Origin: Prorocentrum cordatum
Lineage: Eukaryota > Sar > Dinophyceae > Prorocentrales > Prorocentraceae
Direction: 5' to 3'
Length of the DNA stretch: 64,000 nucleotides
Assembly: GCA_963575745.1 (NCBI GenBank)
Contig: CAUYUJ010002769.1
Location: 316,001-380,000 of the forward strand
This document shows, piece after piece, positions 51,468 to 62,512 of this stretch. A program made the translations under genes and the position numbers. Under the pieces are notes generated by a model. The model ran no database searches and was not told the origin of the DNA. It saw only the letters and a program-made list of their open reading frames with translations. Positions within the stretch are counted from its first letter, which is position 1. Each line of letters opens with the position of its first letter.

Positions 51468-53877
51468 ATGGGGAAACGCGCCCTGCAGGTGGACAAGCAG
51501 GTGGAGCAGCGGGCTCGACTGCAACAGTGTCTGGCCCTGCGCGGCGTGTCCGCGGCTTTGCTCGAGCGAATCGTGACTGCGCTTGGCCATGGCGACGACG
51601 CGGGCGATGCTATAGACGTGAGCGCTCGGGCCATGCAGCGATCGCAGACGGCATCCGTGGCCGATCTCATCAGCGCAGTGCGGCTGCAGCCCAAGATCGG
51701 CACGCCTTTCCGATGGAGCGTGGCGCTGCCGCATCGGCTGATGCCGAGGCTCCTGTCGGACTGCCCTCTCTGGAGTTCAATGTTTTGGGAAGCGATGCGC
51801 CGTTTCCCTGTGTCGCGCGATCGGCCGTGGAGGCTTTTGCTGTACTACGACGACATTGGCGTGGGCAACGCCTTGAAGATAGATAATCGTCGGAATCAGC
51901 TCGCGGTGTATGCGAGTTTCCTCGAGTTCGGATCCTTCTTGCAGAAGGAGGTTGCGTGGCTGCCGATCGGCACCTTGCGCGTCGTCGTGAAGAAGAGCAT
52001 CGGCGGCTCGGCCGTGGCGCGGGCATTGCTTCGCGCGCTGTTCCTGGGCCCAGAGAGTCTGTCGGAGCACGGTGCGCCAATCGGCGGCGTGCACTTTTTC
52101 GCCAAGTTCCACCGCTTGATTGCAGACGAGGCGGCTGGAAAAGAGACATTCTGCACCAAGGGCGCTGCAGGTCTGAGACCGTGCTTGCAATGCAAGAACG
52201 TTGTGCTGGATCAGGCGGAATGTCTTGCAGACTACGACGACGATGATTACCTCGTGCCTCTCTGGTGCGCTGACTCGTCGCGCTTTGACCCGCTGTCGTC
52301 AGACGAGTTTTTGCAGCAATATGATGATTTGGCGTCGCTGCGGGACACGACAACCAGAGCGAACATCGAGAGACTGGAGCCAGGGAGGAAAACATTTCCA
52401 TCGATCCCCTTCTGATGTCCCCCCCTTCCTTCCCTTCTGATGTTCCGGCCCCCGAAGGAGACGGCAATGGGCATCACTCTGGATGACCGTTCTCTGGTGG
52501 CGTGCCAGGCGTTGCGGACGGTGGCGCCGCCGAGCACATACGTGAGGGACCCCATGCATACCATGCTGGCCAGCGGCGGGACCTTGCAGGTCGAAATCTT
52601 TGCGCTCCTCAAGGCGGTGAGGGATGTCATCCCCGACGCGTGGGGAACGTGGCGGGATCGCTGCTCGGCGTGGCGGACTGGCAGACGCGGCAGGAAACCG
52701 CCAGCGTTTCTGTTCAGCGTGGCTCGGAAGAAAGCGACCTGCAAGGCGTCGCACTTCGTGGGCAAGGCGTCGGATTGCTTGGCCGTGTTCCCTTTGATTC
52801 GTCATTGGGTGCACACAGAGCTGCGTCCCAGCGGCATGGCGAACGCTGCGGCGCGGTCGTTCGAGGCGATGGCGAAGATGCTCGAATTGTACATGCAGGG
52901 CAAAAGGACATGCGGCCGCAGCTGAAACGCAAACGCTGGCCTGCGCGTTCGAGGATGCACCGCGTCGGCCCGCGCGCATCCTCGAGCGCTTAGGTGGCAG
53001 GCGGTTCGGCTACGTCCTGAGGATCGGCGCCGTGCCGAATTTGATAGCTGTCTGGACCAAGGCCGTTTCGATTTCCTTGGCGCTGCACAAAGCCGCGCAC
53101 GGGCCAGCCCTGATCAAGCCGAAGCATCATTATTTGTGGCACGTCCCCGACCAGCCTGCGGAGGACGGCATCTGGTTGGACGCCTTCGTACTCGAGCGGA
53201 AGCACAACCTGCTTCGGTCCAGGTCGCAGGAGATCGACAACCCTGAGAATTTCGAGCGGTCGGCCTTGACGGCGATGCTCGCCTGCTTCCTGGAGGAAGC
53301 GAAGGAGGCGCCGCGCTCCCGCGCCAAAGCGTGGCGCACGCCAGAGCTGGACAGTACGTTCGGGCACTCGGGGCGCAACCTTGCATGCCCTTTGTGGAGG
53401 AAGATGGGCTGGGAGAGGGGAAGGCGGTTTGCCGCCGAGGCGGCTCGCCGCCAGGAGGAGGAGGAGGAGGAGGAGGAGGAGGAGGAGGAGGAGGAACCCC
53501 TCCGCAGGGCTGAAACGTGGACCAGCAGAGAGGCGTCGATCGACGGCCAGATGTACGGCAGCCAGGACAGACGGCGCAACCAACCTTGGTATTTAGGGGT
53601 GCACATGCGTGTGCCCCCCCAAAAATCGAGGCGTTGCTGCCCTCAGGATTTTCTCCTGGGCGACGGCGAGGCGTACATCGTGCATTGCTGCGCGCAGGCT
53701 GGCGCCGCCAGCTACCTGCTGGTGGAGACCCTGGAATGGGTGCGCGCGCCATGCCCAGGCGCGTCCCTGTGGCGGCCGCGCGGCGACGTCGCCGTGATGC
53801 CCGCCGAGCTGATCCCGCCAGCCTGGGCGGCTTATCGGCGACTACAGGACGATGGCTATGTGCTCGCCATCACGTGA
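51468..53877 (+). CDS. Element gene F: CACTA/KDZ-like transposase
   Basis: Proposed coding parts are 51468-52412, 52458-52906 and 53001-53877. The second intron (52907-53000, GA-AG, CAAAAG|GACATG...GGCAG|GCGG) keeps the frame; the first junction is unresolved (see the TGA feature). Motifs in order: LLLYYDDIGVGN (DD at residues 128-129) with VYASFLEFG; LRPCLQCKN (C239-x2-C242); YVRDPMHTMLASGG (52539-52580); LIKPKHHYLWHVPD (53111-53152) with FVLERKHN (53187-53208); and a C-terminal domain ending AYRRLQDDGYVLAIT. The YxDD, CxxC, DxMH and KPKHHxxxH...ExKH order recalls CACTA/Plavaka/KDZ-type transposases, which cut and rejoin at element ends using an RNase-H-like fold; the assignment comes from remembered family motifs. 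A Glu run at 53455-53496 is an expanded GAG tract in frame. Confidence 0.65.
52407..52457 (+). other. In-frame TGA / unresolved junction in gene F
   Basis: TGA at 52413-52415 interrupts a frame that is otherwise open from 51468 to 52906. The 12-mer CCCTTCTGATGT occurs at 52407 and again at 52432, so a 25-bp microduplication with a C/T run lies here. Conserved-looking sequence resumes at GAG-ACG-GCA-ATG (52458) right after CCCGAAG. Either a short intron ends at 52457 or the stop has disabled this copy. Confidence 0.7.
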
Positions 53878-54199
53878 AAAAGGAAAAAACGAGCGCATGC
53901 GAGAGCGGATATGCCGCTGGCGGATGCGCCGCCCTTCGATAGAGAGGTGCAGGAGGGAGGGGCGGATATGCCGCCGAAGAAGGAAGGCGGGCTCGGGGAG
54001 GGAAGGCGGCAGGAGGGAGCGGGGGCGGGCTGGCCGCCGACAACGAGGAGAGGAGAGGGGAGGCGGTGATGGCCGCCGAGGGGAGGCAGTTTGAAGAATA
54101 GTTGATCCCCCCCCCTCTCCCTCTCCCCCCTTCCCCTCCGCGCCCCGCAGGCGTCCTGAGGGCGGCTCGGCGCGTCGACCTGCGGCGCCCTGTCCTGAA
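53878..54199. other. 3' region of gene F with palindromes
   Basis: Three or four GGCGG-type palindromes (53917-54075), then a C/T run at 54105-54135. No coding signal. Confidence 0.5.
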
Positions 54200-54587
54200 A
54201 AACTGTTGTGTTGTAGTTGTTAAAACGTTTTTTGTGGTTTTTTCCCGAAACATAGCAATATCAAGAACAAACATGCAAAACATAGAAAGTTATGCAAATT
54301 TCGGGTTAACCGAATCGGACAGCCCACATCGACTTAGCTGACTTAGCTACTAAGTTGGGTATGTTGAGGTGTATGTATCGATATATCTTGGCAGTGGTAC
54401 CCGATAGCTCAGTTGATAAGATGGATGGTTCTGTGAGTAGTATGTATGGCATGTTGTTGAATATACTTATCTAACAAAACGTTAAGTAGATGAATGCGAA
54501 GTTCGATATTTTATATATGTTGAATATGTGAGGTCAACTAGCATGAACCTACATACATCTTCGTTGAAACGATTTCATCGGATATAC
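54200..54587. other. Right AT-rich subterminal zone
   Basis: Contains CTTAGCTGACTTAGCTACTA and several GTATGTATG-type repeats. No gene. The CGATAGCTCAGTTGATAAG stretch at 54402 resembles a tRNA A box but has no partner T arm. Confidence 0.5.
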
Positions 54588-54625
54588 AACGCTCTTACCG
54601 CACTTACACCCACCCGACGATCAAA
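54588..54625 (-). repeat. Right terminal inverted repeat
   Basis: Begins AACGCTCTTACCGCACTTAC and ends CCCGACGATCAAA. It pairs with 40426-40463 over 37 of 38 positions. Confidence 0.85.
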
Positions 54626-55329
54626 GTGGGCCTGGGCCTCCGGAGGCCTCCCCGCGGCCACGGCCGGACGCCCTCGAGCTCCTGGCGGGAGTGCCCCCCC
54701 GGCAGAGGCCCGGGGGCATCGGCGCGTGAGGCCCGGGGCACGGGCCTCCGGCTTTACGAAAAAGTCATGAGGCCGTCTTCTTCAGCCCGGGGCTCCGGAG
54801 GCTGCTTCGGGCCCCGGGGCCATGAACGAGCGATGCGGGATGAGAAGATCCGGCCCTGCAGACGGGGGGGAGATGCCTGGGGGGCCCGCGCGGCGAAGAC
54901 AGGCGCGACGTCGGAGGTTTGGGGGACGGAGCTTGGGGGAGGGCCGGTTGCGGGCAGAGGGGCGTGTCGCGCTTATCAGAGGACTACCAAAGTCGGCGTT
55001 CCCCGACCCGCACAATGTCCCGCGCGACGCAAAGAAGGGCACCCTAAAGTGCAAGACATGCAAATGATGCCCAATCGGTTGCGCGTACTGGGCAGAAAGG
55101 GGAGGACGGGAAGAGGAGGATGGGGGGTGAGGCGGAAAATGGGGGGGAGAAGCATCGGTGAGGATGAGCTGAAGCGGGGCAGGAAGAGGAGGAGGGGAAC
55201 GAGGAGGAAGTGTAGGAGGAGGAGGAAGAGGAGGAGGAGGGGGACACTGAGATGAGGCTCCGGGTTATGGGGCTGGGCGCGACTCGAAAAACCGGTGTGT
55301 TCGGAGATGTCCGTTGGGATCTTGCGGGG
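54626..55329. other. No gene recognised
   Basis: GC-rich, then a purine-rich run at 55085-55250 (GGAGGA units). Frames are low-complexity. Confidence 0.4.
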
Positions 55330-56000
55330 GGGCTTCTTGCGGGCCTCTTGGAGCAGTTTCGAAGGCTCTTGGGGGCCGTTTTGGGGCCTCTTTGTGGCTT
55401 CTTGGGCGCCTCTTGGAACGTCTTGGGGGCCTCTTGGGGTGTTCTTGGGGCCTCTTTGGGGCCTCTTGGGGCCCTCTTGGGGCGTAAGGCTGGGTTTTCC
55501 GGTGCGTGGTCTCTCTCTGGAGCCCCTTTTGGGCCCGTATCCGCGAGGTTCGGGGCCGTCTTGGGCGGCTCTTGGGCCGTCTGGGGGCTCTCTTGGGCCG
55601 CCTTGGGCGGCTCTTGGGCTGTCTGGGGGCTCTCTTGGGCCGTCTTGGGGGCGTCGTGGAGGCCTCTTGTGCCGTCTTGGAGCAGTCTTGGGAGCTTCTT
55701 GGGCTGTCTTGGAGCGTCGGAAGGCGGAAAAGGCGAAAATGACGAAAACATAGAAAAAAACAATGAAAATTAACGATTTTGGGCTCCTCGGGGGCCTCTT
55801 GGAGGTCTCTTGGGGCGTCTTGGAGGTCTCTTCGGGCATCTTGGAACCCTCGTGGGGCGTCTTGGAAGCCTCTTGGGGCCTCTTGGGCGCTTCTTAAAGC
55901 GTCTAGGCGGTCTCTTGGGGCGTCTGGGGGCCTCTTGGAACGTCTGGGAGGCCTCTTGGGGCCTTCTTGGCCCGTATTTGGGCCCTTTTGGGCCCGGAAG
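55330..56000 (+). repeat. CTCTTGGGGCGTCTTGG minisatellite
   Basis: Dozens of 10-20-bp units of CTTGGGGGCCTCTTGG and CTTGGGCCGTCTTGG. Minus-strand frames read as Pro/Lys/Arg/Thr repeats (PKRPPRRPK) and are not taken as a protein. Confidence 0.75.
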
Positions 56001-57568
56001 AGCGTCGTGAGTCGCTCGTGGTGGGCCCCCCCCCCCCTCCAAATCGACCGGACCGGGTTCCCGGGGGAGGGGTTTGGGGAGGGGGAAACATTTCACACGC
56101 CGATGACCCAAGGGGCCGGCGGATTTCCATTCATTACGTCGGTCTTTTCTTGCATCCAACGCGGTACCGGCGTGGACCAACACGGATCGACGCGGATTCG
56201 ACGCGGATTCGGCGTGGATCCGATGCGATTCGATGCGAATGGGCACAGACAAGGTCCCTCGAATATGTTTACATGGCATTGTTTTCTTCCCTCTCCCCGG
56301 AAAAGTTCGTCCCTCTGCCTTCCGCAGGATGCCATTCCCAGTTGCGACCCCTCTCGAAGGACTGGCTTTTCATCCAGAGTCGTTGTTTGACGGTCCTGGG
56401 GTTCGGCGAGGGCTCCTGGGGGCCGAAAGCAGCAGCAGAAATATCCGTCTGGATATGCTCAAGACGTCGGAGGTCCAGTTTCACTCCCCCCCCCAAGAAA
56501 GCATCGATCCGCGCCCCTCCGCAGGACGCCATCCCCGTGCACCTCTCTGCCGCGCCCATGGTCGGGGCCCCCGGCGACTTCCGCTCCAATCTCAGCTCGC
56601 CTTGCGCGGACGTGGGCGTCTTGTGCCACACGCTGTGCTGCCCCGCGGTGCGTATCGCGGACACCTACGCCGCGGCGGGGGTCATGAGCTTCTGGTTGGC
56701 CGGGGGGGGGGAATGCGGGGGCCCAGACATCCGACGGCTCGAGAAAACCGACACGGCTGGCTTGTAATTACTTTGGCCTTTGGAGGCCGGCTTCGGGCCT
56801 GGAGTCCGACAAAATGCGATTGGGGATGAACTCGGAGAACCGCTGGGGGACAACTGGCCGCTCTGACGGCGCCAGCCGACGCCGAAACGATGTGTCTTTG
56901 CGGGGAATGCGCATGCACTGCGCTCCGATCTGCGGTTGCGACCAAAATTGCTTCTGTCGGGTCTATAGCCACGGTGTTTCCTTCAGCGGGTGGGGCATTG
57001 AGAGGGTACATCGTTCTGTCGGGATTGCGCGTATCGGGATGAGAGGGAGAAACGAAAACATGACAAGGAGGATAGATGAGCAGGGGCGTTGGGAGGTAGA
57101 GAAGGAGAAAGAGGAGGAAGAGGAGGATTCGCTCGAAGATAGATTATCTCAAATTCGATTTGGGGGTTGCGATGGATAGATCCAGAACACATGACACTAG
57201 CTGATCTTATCTTGAGCCGCCATTCGACGCACACCTTAAAACATAGGGCACAACGCATTGCGTCTGCACTGCGTATCTTGCATGTCAGGAGCGGCCCTAG
57301 CGAATGTCGCACATTCAACATGCGAGAATTTGAATGCACAATACGCGTTCGCATGGCCATACCCAACCGGCACACCGCCGCGCGCCTGTGCGCGCGATGC
57401 ACCCTTCGGCATGAGCCGCACGGAAACACCAGTCAAACATCACATTGGGGAACATCCCGGTCAGTTGCTCGAGCGAAGCATGTACAGACGGCGCGGTGTT
57501 TCGGGCCGCAGGAACCATGCATGGCTTTCAAAGGGTCCCGTGCGGGGCCCTGGGACGTCCCAAAGAGT
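56001..57568. other. No gene recognised
   Basis: GACGGTCCTGGGGTTCGGCG with GAGTCGTTGTTTGACGG (56378-56415) resembles GAGTCGTTTTGTTGACGG and TCCCGGGGCCCAGCG at 14620-14655, so a dispersed fragment is shared. CGCGGATTCGACGCGGATTC short repeats at 56185-56225. No coding domain. Confidence 0.4.
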
Positions 57569-57925
57569 CAACCAGAGTAGATCACTTGAAGCGGTTGTTT
57601 AGGATGCTCCATTCTGGCTCGCTCTCGGGCCCCCGCCAGGACCATCCTGGAGCCATCTCAGGCCCCCCGAAAGCTTCAAGGGCGCCTCAAAGGATCTCAA
57701 AACGGCCCCATGGTCAACCAGAGTTGAGCAGTTGAACGGGTCGTTTCTGAAGCTGGCTCGCTGACGGGACCCATCTGGCACCCTTTCAACGGCCATCTAA
57801 AAGCTCCGTCGGAGGCTTCAGGGGGCTTCAAGATGCAAGATGCACTGAGACGTTCCCCAGAGCCGACCATAGTGGAGCATTTAAAACTGCCGTTTCAGAT
57901 GCTTCATTGTGGGTCGCTCTCGGGG
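57569..57925. repeat. Palindromic repeat family, cluster 1
   Basis: Three units about 145 bp apart (near 57569, 57716 and 57862). The core is AACCAGAGT-GAGCA-TTGAA(A)C followed by its inverse GTTTC-GATGCTCCATTCTGG, a 55-60-nt imperfect hairpin, then CGCTCTCGGG. Confidence 0.6.
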
Positions 57926-60164
57926 CCGTCTTCGGGTCCTCTTGGGGCCAACTTGCCCAGGGGGTCTTGAAAGGGCCCTGAGACGGCCCCGACCAGAGCG
58001 CGGTCTTTCTCTTTTCTGGCTCGTTTTCGTTGTCCTGCTCGGCCCCTCCTGGGGCCCTGTTGGAACAAATGGACCCGCTCCGTGAAAGCATAACTTGGGG
58101 AACAATGTCATGGCGACTGTGCCTCGACAGACAAGCTCTCGGGGATGCAGCCCACAGGAGTGACAGCTCAGCGCGTGATTGATTCAAGAAATTGTAAGCC
58201 AGACGATTGAAACAAAAACGAAATTGATGCTGTTTCTCTGAGGCGTGAGGGCACTGCGCCAGTGATTCGCCAACACCAGATGCATAGACATGTCGCCAAT
58301 TCATTCGTTATCTCTGGGGCACGACAGCGACGCGCCAACGGTCAATTCACGACGGGCAGCCGAAAACATCATCAGCGACACGTTAAACCAAAGTGCTTGC
58401 AGTGAGGTGACCCGCCTTTGCGTCGAACGGCCGATGGCCCGGACGGCTCGCGACAATATACATCTTAGATCACACGTGAGGGCGCAGCAAATTCATTGAC
58501 ATGTCGTACTCCCCCGCTTGCGGTCGACCGCTGTCGCAAACCAGTGTAGCTCAGAAATCGTAGCCCCTCCCCTGTCGAGCAGGCCGTGCTACGCGATTAT
58601 CCATGGAAACTGCATGACATGCTTATGAACTGGACTAGCCAGCAAATGACAACCAAAGTCACCCGCTGGACTACCAGCCACGGAGATGGAAAAAATTTCC
58701 CCGTAGAGCAGCTCAAGCTCAGAAGGGGCGTTCGACTCCCCGCTGAGACACCTGCCGTCGCTTCCGGCCGCCTCGGCCACATCGGCGAGGCGGGGAGATG
58801 CAAGCCATCCGCGTGGATGGTCAAGAAATCCATCGCCGGCGTGTCTCCATTAGCCCATGCTAGGAAAAATCCAAACATCAGCAGATAAAACGCAGCGAGG
58901 GTCCAGATGCAGTGAGTCGGCCGCGGGGGGACGACAGTCGCTCCGACGTCCAAGTCTCAGGCTCGCCCGCCTCCCTGGGCCCCGAGGGCGCCCCGCAGAC
59001 GCTCCCGGGACGCTCCCGGGGCACTCCCGGGACACTCCCGCGGGACACTCCCGGGGCACTCCTGCAGACATTCCTATAGGACACTTCCGGGGCACTCCCG
59101 GGACACCCCCAGGGCACCCCCGCGACGTTGCCAGGTCTGTCCACCCCAGTTTTTCTCAGGATTGCGCCCCGGGGGTGCCTGTGGGGGCCTCCTGGTTTTT
59201 TGTCAGAAGTCAGACGGGGAGTTGAAGGACCTTCAGAGCTCCTCGGGGCTTCTCGGAGGCCCCCAGGGCTTCTTAGAGCTTCGCGTTGGAGGGGTCTTCC
59301 TTCAAGAGTACTTGGTCGGTTGGATTGGCCTAGCCTTGGGGGGGCCTTAAGCTCGAACCCTAGATTGCAGCGCGCGCGCCTGCCTGTGTCATTGCCAGCG
59401 GGGTCCAACAAGCCTGCTTCGCTACGCGCGCACGCTGCTGATGACTGATTGGGGGATCGACGAGGCCACCCCGCAACGAGGTATACTTGACCACGCCGCA
59501 TATGAAGTTGAGAGTTGCTCTCGTTACTTTCCCAGCAGCGGGGCCTATAATCCAGCCCATCATTCTTGAGATTGTCACCCGCGTGAACACATTGCGCCTT
59601 ATCCATCAGGGCCCGAGCAACACAGCATGCTCGACAGAAGCGGGGATGCGACTTGTGAGTCGCTGGCTCGCGACAAGCGTTGATCCTCCGGCCAGTCGGC
59701 TGCAGTGGGGGTACCTTCTCTCAATATTTTGCGTCCCCATGAGGATCCTCGGATCTACGCTGGCGAGAGCCGCCAAGGCTACCGGCCGCTCGGCGCAACG
59801 GCAGGCCGTTTCAGTGCAATCGCTGTGTGATTAACAATGTCACTGGTGACATCCACGGTCGATTATTTGCCGTGGGAACAAATAAATAGCCGTTGGCGCA
59901 CCATTGTCACAACCTTGAGAAAACAGTCGTATGAGCTCACGAATCGTTGAAGCCTTGTTTTCACGGTTCAGAGAAACAACATAGCAACGGTGTCATGTTT
60001 TAGCCGCTTTGTAAAGCAAGTGCTGGGATCAGTCACAGATTGCGCTCCTATGCTGGCGGAGCGCGCTACCAATGGCTTCTCAAGACGCAGTCCATATCGC
60101 ACGGTTCCCCAAATCGTGTTCTTCCGTTTTTATTGAGGGTCGTTTTTGCGATGTTGGACGCCTC
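57926..60164. other. No gene recognised; 10-bp minisatellite at 59000
   Basis: 59000-59125 is a CTCCCGGGGCA/CTCCCGGGACA minisatellite. Elsewhere frames are short and without domains. Confidence 0.45.
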
Positions 60165-60725
60165 GGGTACATGTGAAACATCTGAAACGGTAGTGTTTTT
60201 AGATGCTTCTCTCTGGTTTGCTCTTGGTTCGCTTTCTGGGCTGTTTTGATGCCGTGTTCCAAGCCTCGTTGAAGATTGCTGGTGATCTCCAAATGGTTCC
60301 GAAGCGGCCCAGGAGAGGCCCCTGAGGGCCCCGCGAGCGAGCCAGAGTGAAGCATTTGAGAGGGCAGTTTCAGAATTGTTCCACTCTGGTTGGAACTTGG
60401 GGCCCGCTTGGGGCTCTCATAGGTTTTGTTGAAGGGCTCCTGGGGGTATCAAGGTAGCTCCAAGAGGGCCCCTGGACAGCCCCGACAGCAAACCGCAATG
60501 GAACATTTGAAAACGCCGTTGAACACGCTCCACTCCAGTCGGATTTCGTGGCCGTCTTAGCGTCTTTTGATACCTTCCACGCGCCTCCCGGGGAATTCCA
60601 GATGATGACCCCGAAATGGGGGCCCACAATGGCTCCAAAAGGGCCCTGGAGGCGGTCGGAGAGCAAGCCATAGTGGAGCATCTGAAATAACCGTTTGAAA
60701 TTTTCGATTTCGGTTGGCTCTTTGC
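60165..60725. repeat. Palindromic repeat family, cluster 2
   Basis: Four more units (near 60175, 60335, 60485 and 60665) with the same hairpin core, for example GAGCATCTGAAATAACCG then TTTGAAATTTTCGATTTCGG. Confidence 0.6.
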
Positions 60726-62119
60726 GCCGCCTCGGTGCCCCCCACGGGCCCTGTTCAAAGCCGTATCGAGCTTCCTTTTGGCCCGAGACATCACGTTGTC
60801 CGCACAGGTTTCGCTCGAGCCGCTCGTTGATGTGGGCTGCCTCGTGTGTAATTATGAACTGGCGTTGTCGTCTGAGTCCGGCCAGGCGCGCGGCGATGCG
60901 ATCGTGCGAACGCGTGCTGTGCATACTTACGCGTGCTGCATTCACGTATTTCGTTAAGGGCGCCCCATCTGATATTTTGTTTGGCATGCCCCGTCGTGGA
61001 TTTCACCATATGTTCTCAAAATATGTGTTCATTCGAGGTTCAATGCGTTTCGAAGTCTTCTTACATTCTTACATTCGGGCGCGGAGGGCTTGATTCGGGG
61101 AATCCTGTTTGCAGTGGTTTCCCCGAAAGTTGTCCTACGATGAACCGATCCTGGGCGCTTGGGCAACGGGTCGTCAGGTTTGGGGGCCCAAGTCTCCAAA
61201 AGATAGGGCAGCTGCGGGGGGAGGGGGGGAACACTGGGAGGATGAGTTTCCCCCCCGCTTCCGACCAAGAGGGGGGTGGAGATTAGGGAGGGGGGGAATT
61301 GGGGCACAAAGGTGGTCGGAGGAGTACGGGCGGAGTGGGGGGATGCGGGTGGAACGCACAGACATCCAACGTCTGTAGAATAGCAAAACGGAGGACTTGT
61401 GTCGTTTTTGGATTCCGTTCCGTGGCCTTCGCTTGGCCTGGCGAACATTGGAATGCGATTCAGAATGAATAAAAGCCGGCCCTGCGAAAAGGGTTGGATT
61501 TTGGGGGACCCTCGGAAAAATCGAAGCGTCGGATGCCAGGGGGAGGAGGATGATATGGAGGTGCGGGGGAACAAGTGCAGCGACCATCTGAGAAAGGCGC
61601 GGCATAGTTGAGGTGAGGGGAGATATTGGCTGCAGCCGAGGACCCGTCAATGACCGCCCGCTCGAGATCGGATCAGGCTACTCTACTAGGAGTGGGGGGT
61701 CCTCTCGACCGAGGGAAGCTCATCGGCGGGCCTGGCCCTCCTACTGGATCCCGAGCTCCAACGCCTCCTCCCAGGAAGTGCCAGGGTAAGCGAAGGAGAA
61801 GAGAGGCGAGGAGGACGAGGGCGGCTTCGCCGACTGGAGCTCGGCGAGAAAATCCATGGACCCCATTAATGGCCATGTACTAGCCTGCGCGCTGGCGTGC
61901 CCAGGGCTTTGGAGTTTGGAGCCGGCAGTCCACGGCCACTGGTCGAAGCAATCGGTGGAGTTCCTCGGCGTTCGATCCTGGGCCCCACGGCTCAGACGTG
62001 GGGGGGTCCTCGATCTCACCCGCCCCCTCTCGGAGGCGCAGAGTGGGCCCCTCGGAGCCAGTCCTGGAGCGCCGTCCTGGGGCGCGGGGCAGCTCTGCAT
62101 CGAGAATAAAGGAGCCCTA
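60726..62119. other. No gene recognised
   Basis: A G-rich run at 61210-61345 and mixed sequence elsewhere. No supported coding frame. Confidence 0.4.
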
Positions 62120-62512
62120 CCCCGAATGACACAGTGAGGACGTGGCCTCACTGAGGTCCCCGTCTTAGCATTAGTGGTCATAGATCTGGGCGCTTTAGTC
62201 CGATACGTCTGCAGGTAAGAGCACCTACCGTCGAGCATCCGATTAAGAAACCTCCGATCGAAAAGTTGGGCCAGCGTTTCCTTGTCAACTTGCTGGAAAG
62301 CTGACTTAGTTTGTTGAGCACGTTCGCCCTCCAGCGTTGACAAGAGAACCTGGCCCAGGTGAGTTTTAAGAGACTTCCGGGAAGCTGGCCCAGATTTCTT
62401 AGGTGACAAGTTTCTTGATCAGATTGTCGGCTGTATCCCTGATGTTTTTGGTCCTCCCAAATCAGGTTCCCTCGCAGAGGGTTAGGGGCCTTTTTTGGGG
62501 TGAATCGGCTCT
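62120..62512 (+). repeat. Dispersed repeat shared with 5.25 kb, with intron-like insertion
   Basis: Flanks match 5254-5430. An extra 208 bp (62215-62422) begins CTGCAG|GTAAGAGC and ends TTGATCAG|ATTG, so it has GT-AG limits placed exactly where the two copies diverge. Confidence 0.5.

Larger units (their letters stand above)
40426..54625 (+). mobile_element. 14.2-kb DNA element with terminal inverted repeats and six-gene cargo
   Basis: The two ends are 38-bp inverted repeats with a single mismatch. Both ends are followed inward by AT-rich subterminal zones (40464-40690 and 54200-54587) that contrast with the GC-rich interior. Six gene models lie on the plus strand; the last encodes a protein with transposase-like motif order. 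Introns and spacers, but rarely exons, carry GGCGG-N4-6-CCGCC palindromes that become scarce outside these limits. No target-site duplication is obvious (left flank GGATGCCTGC, right flank GTGGGCCTGG), so the exact edge may be a few bases off, or the flanks have changed. A cut-and-paste element is inferred. Confidence 0.75.

Noticed and set aside
54395-54440. tRNA-like GATAGCTCAGTTGATAAG
   Set aside because: An A-box-like stretch without an acceptor stem, anticodon arm or TTCGA T arm at the right distance.
54976-55839. 287-codon minus-strand Pro/Arg/Lys-rich frame
   Set aside because: Direct translation of the CTTGGGGC minisatellite.
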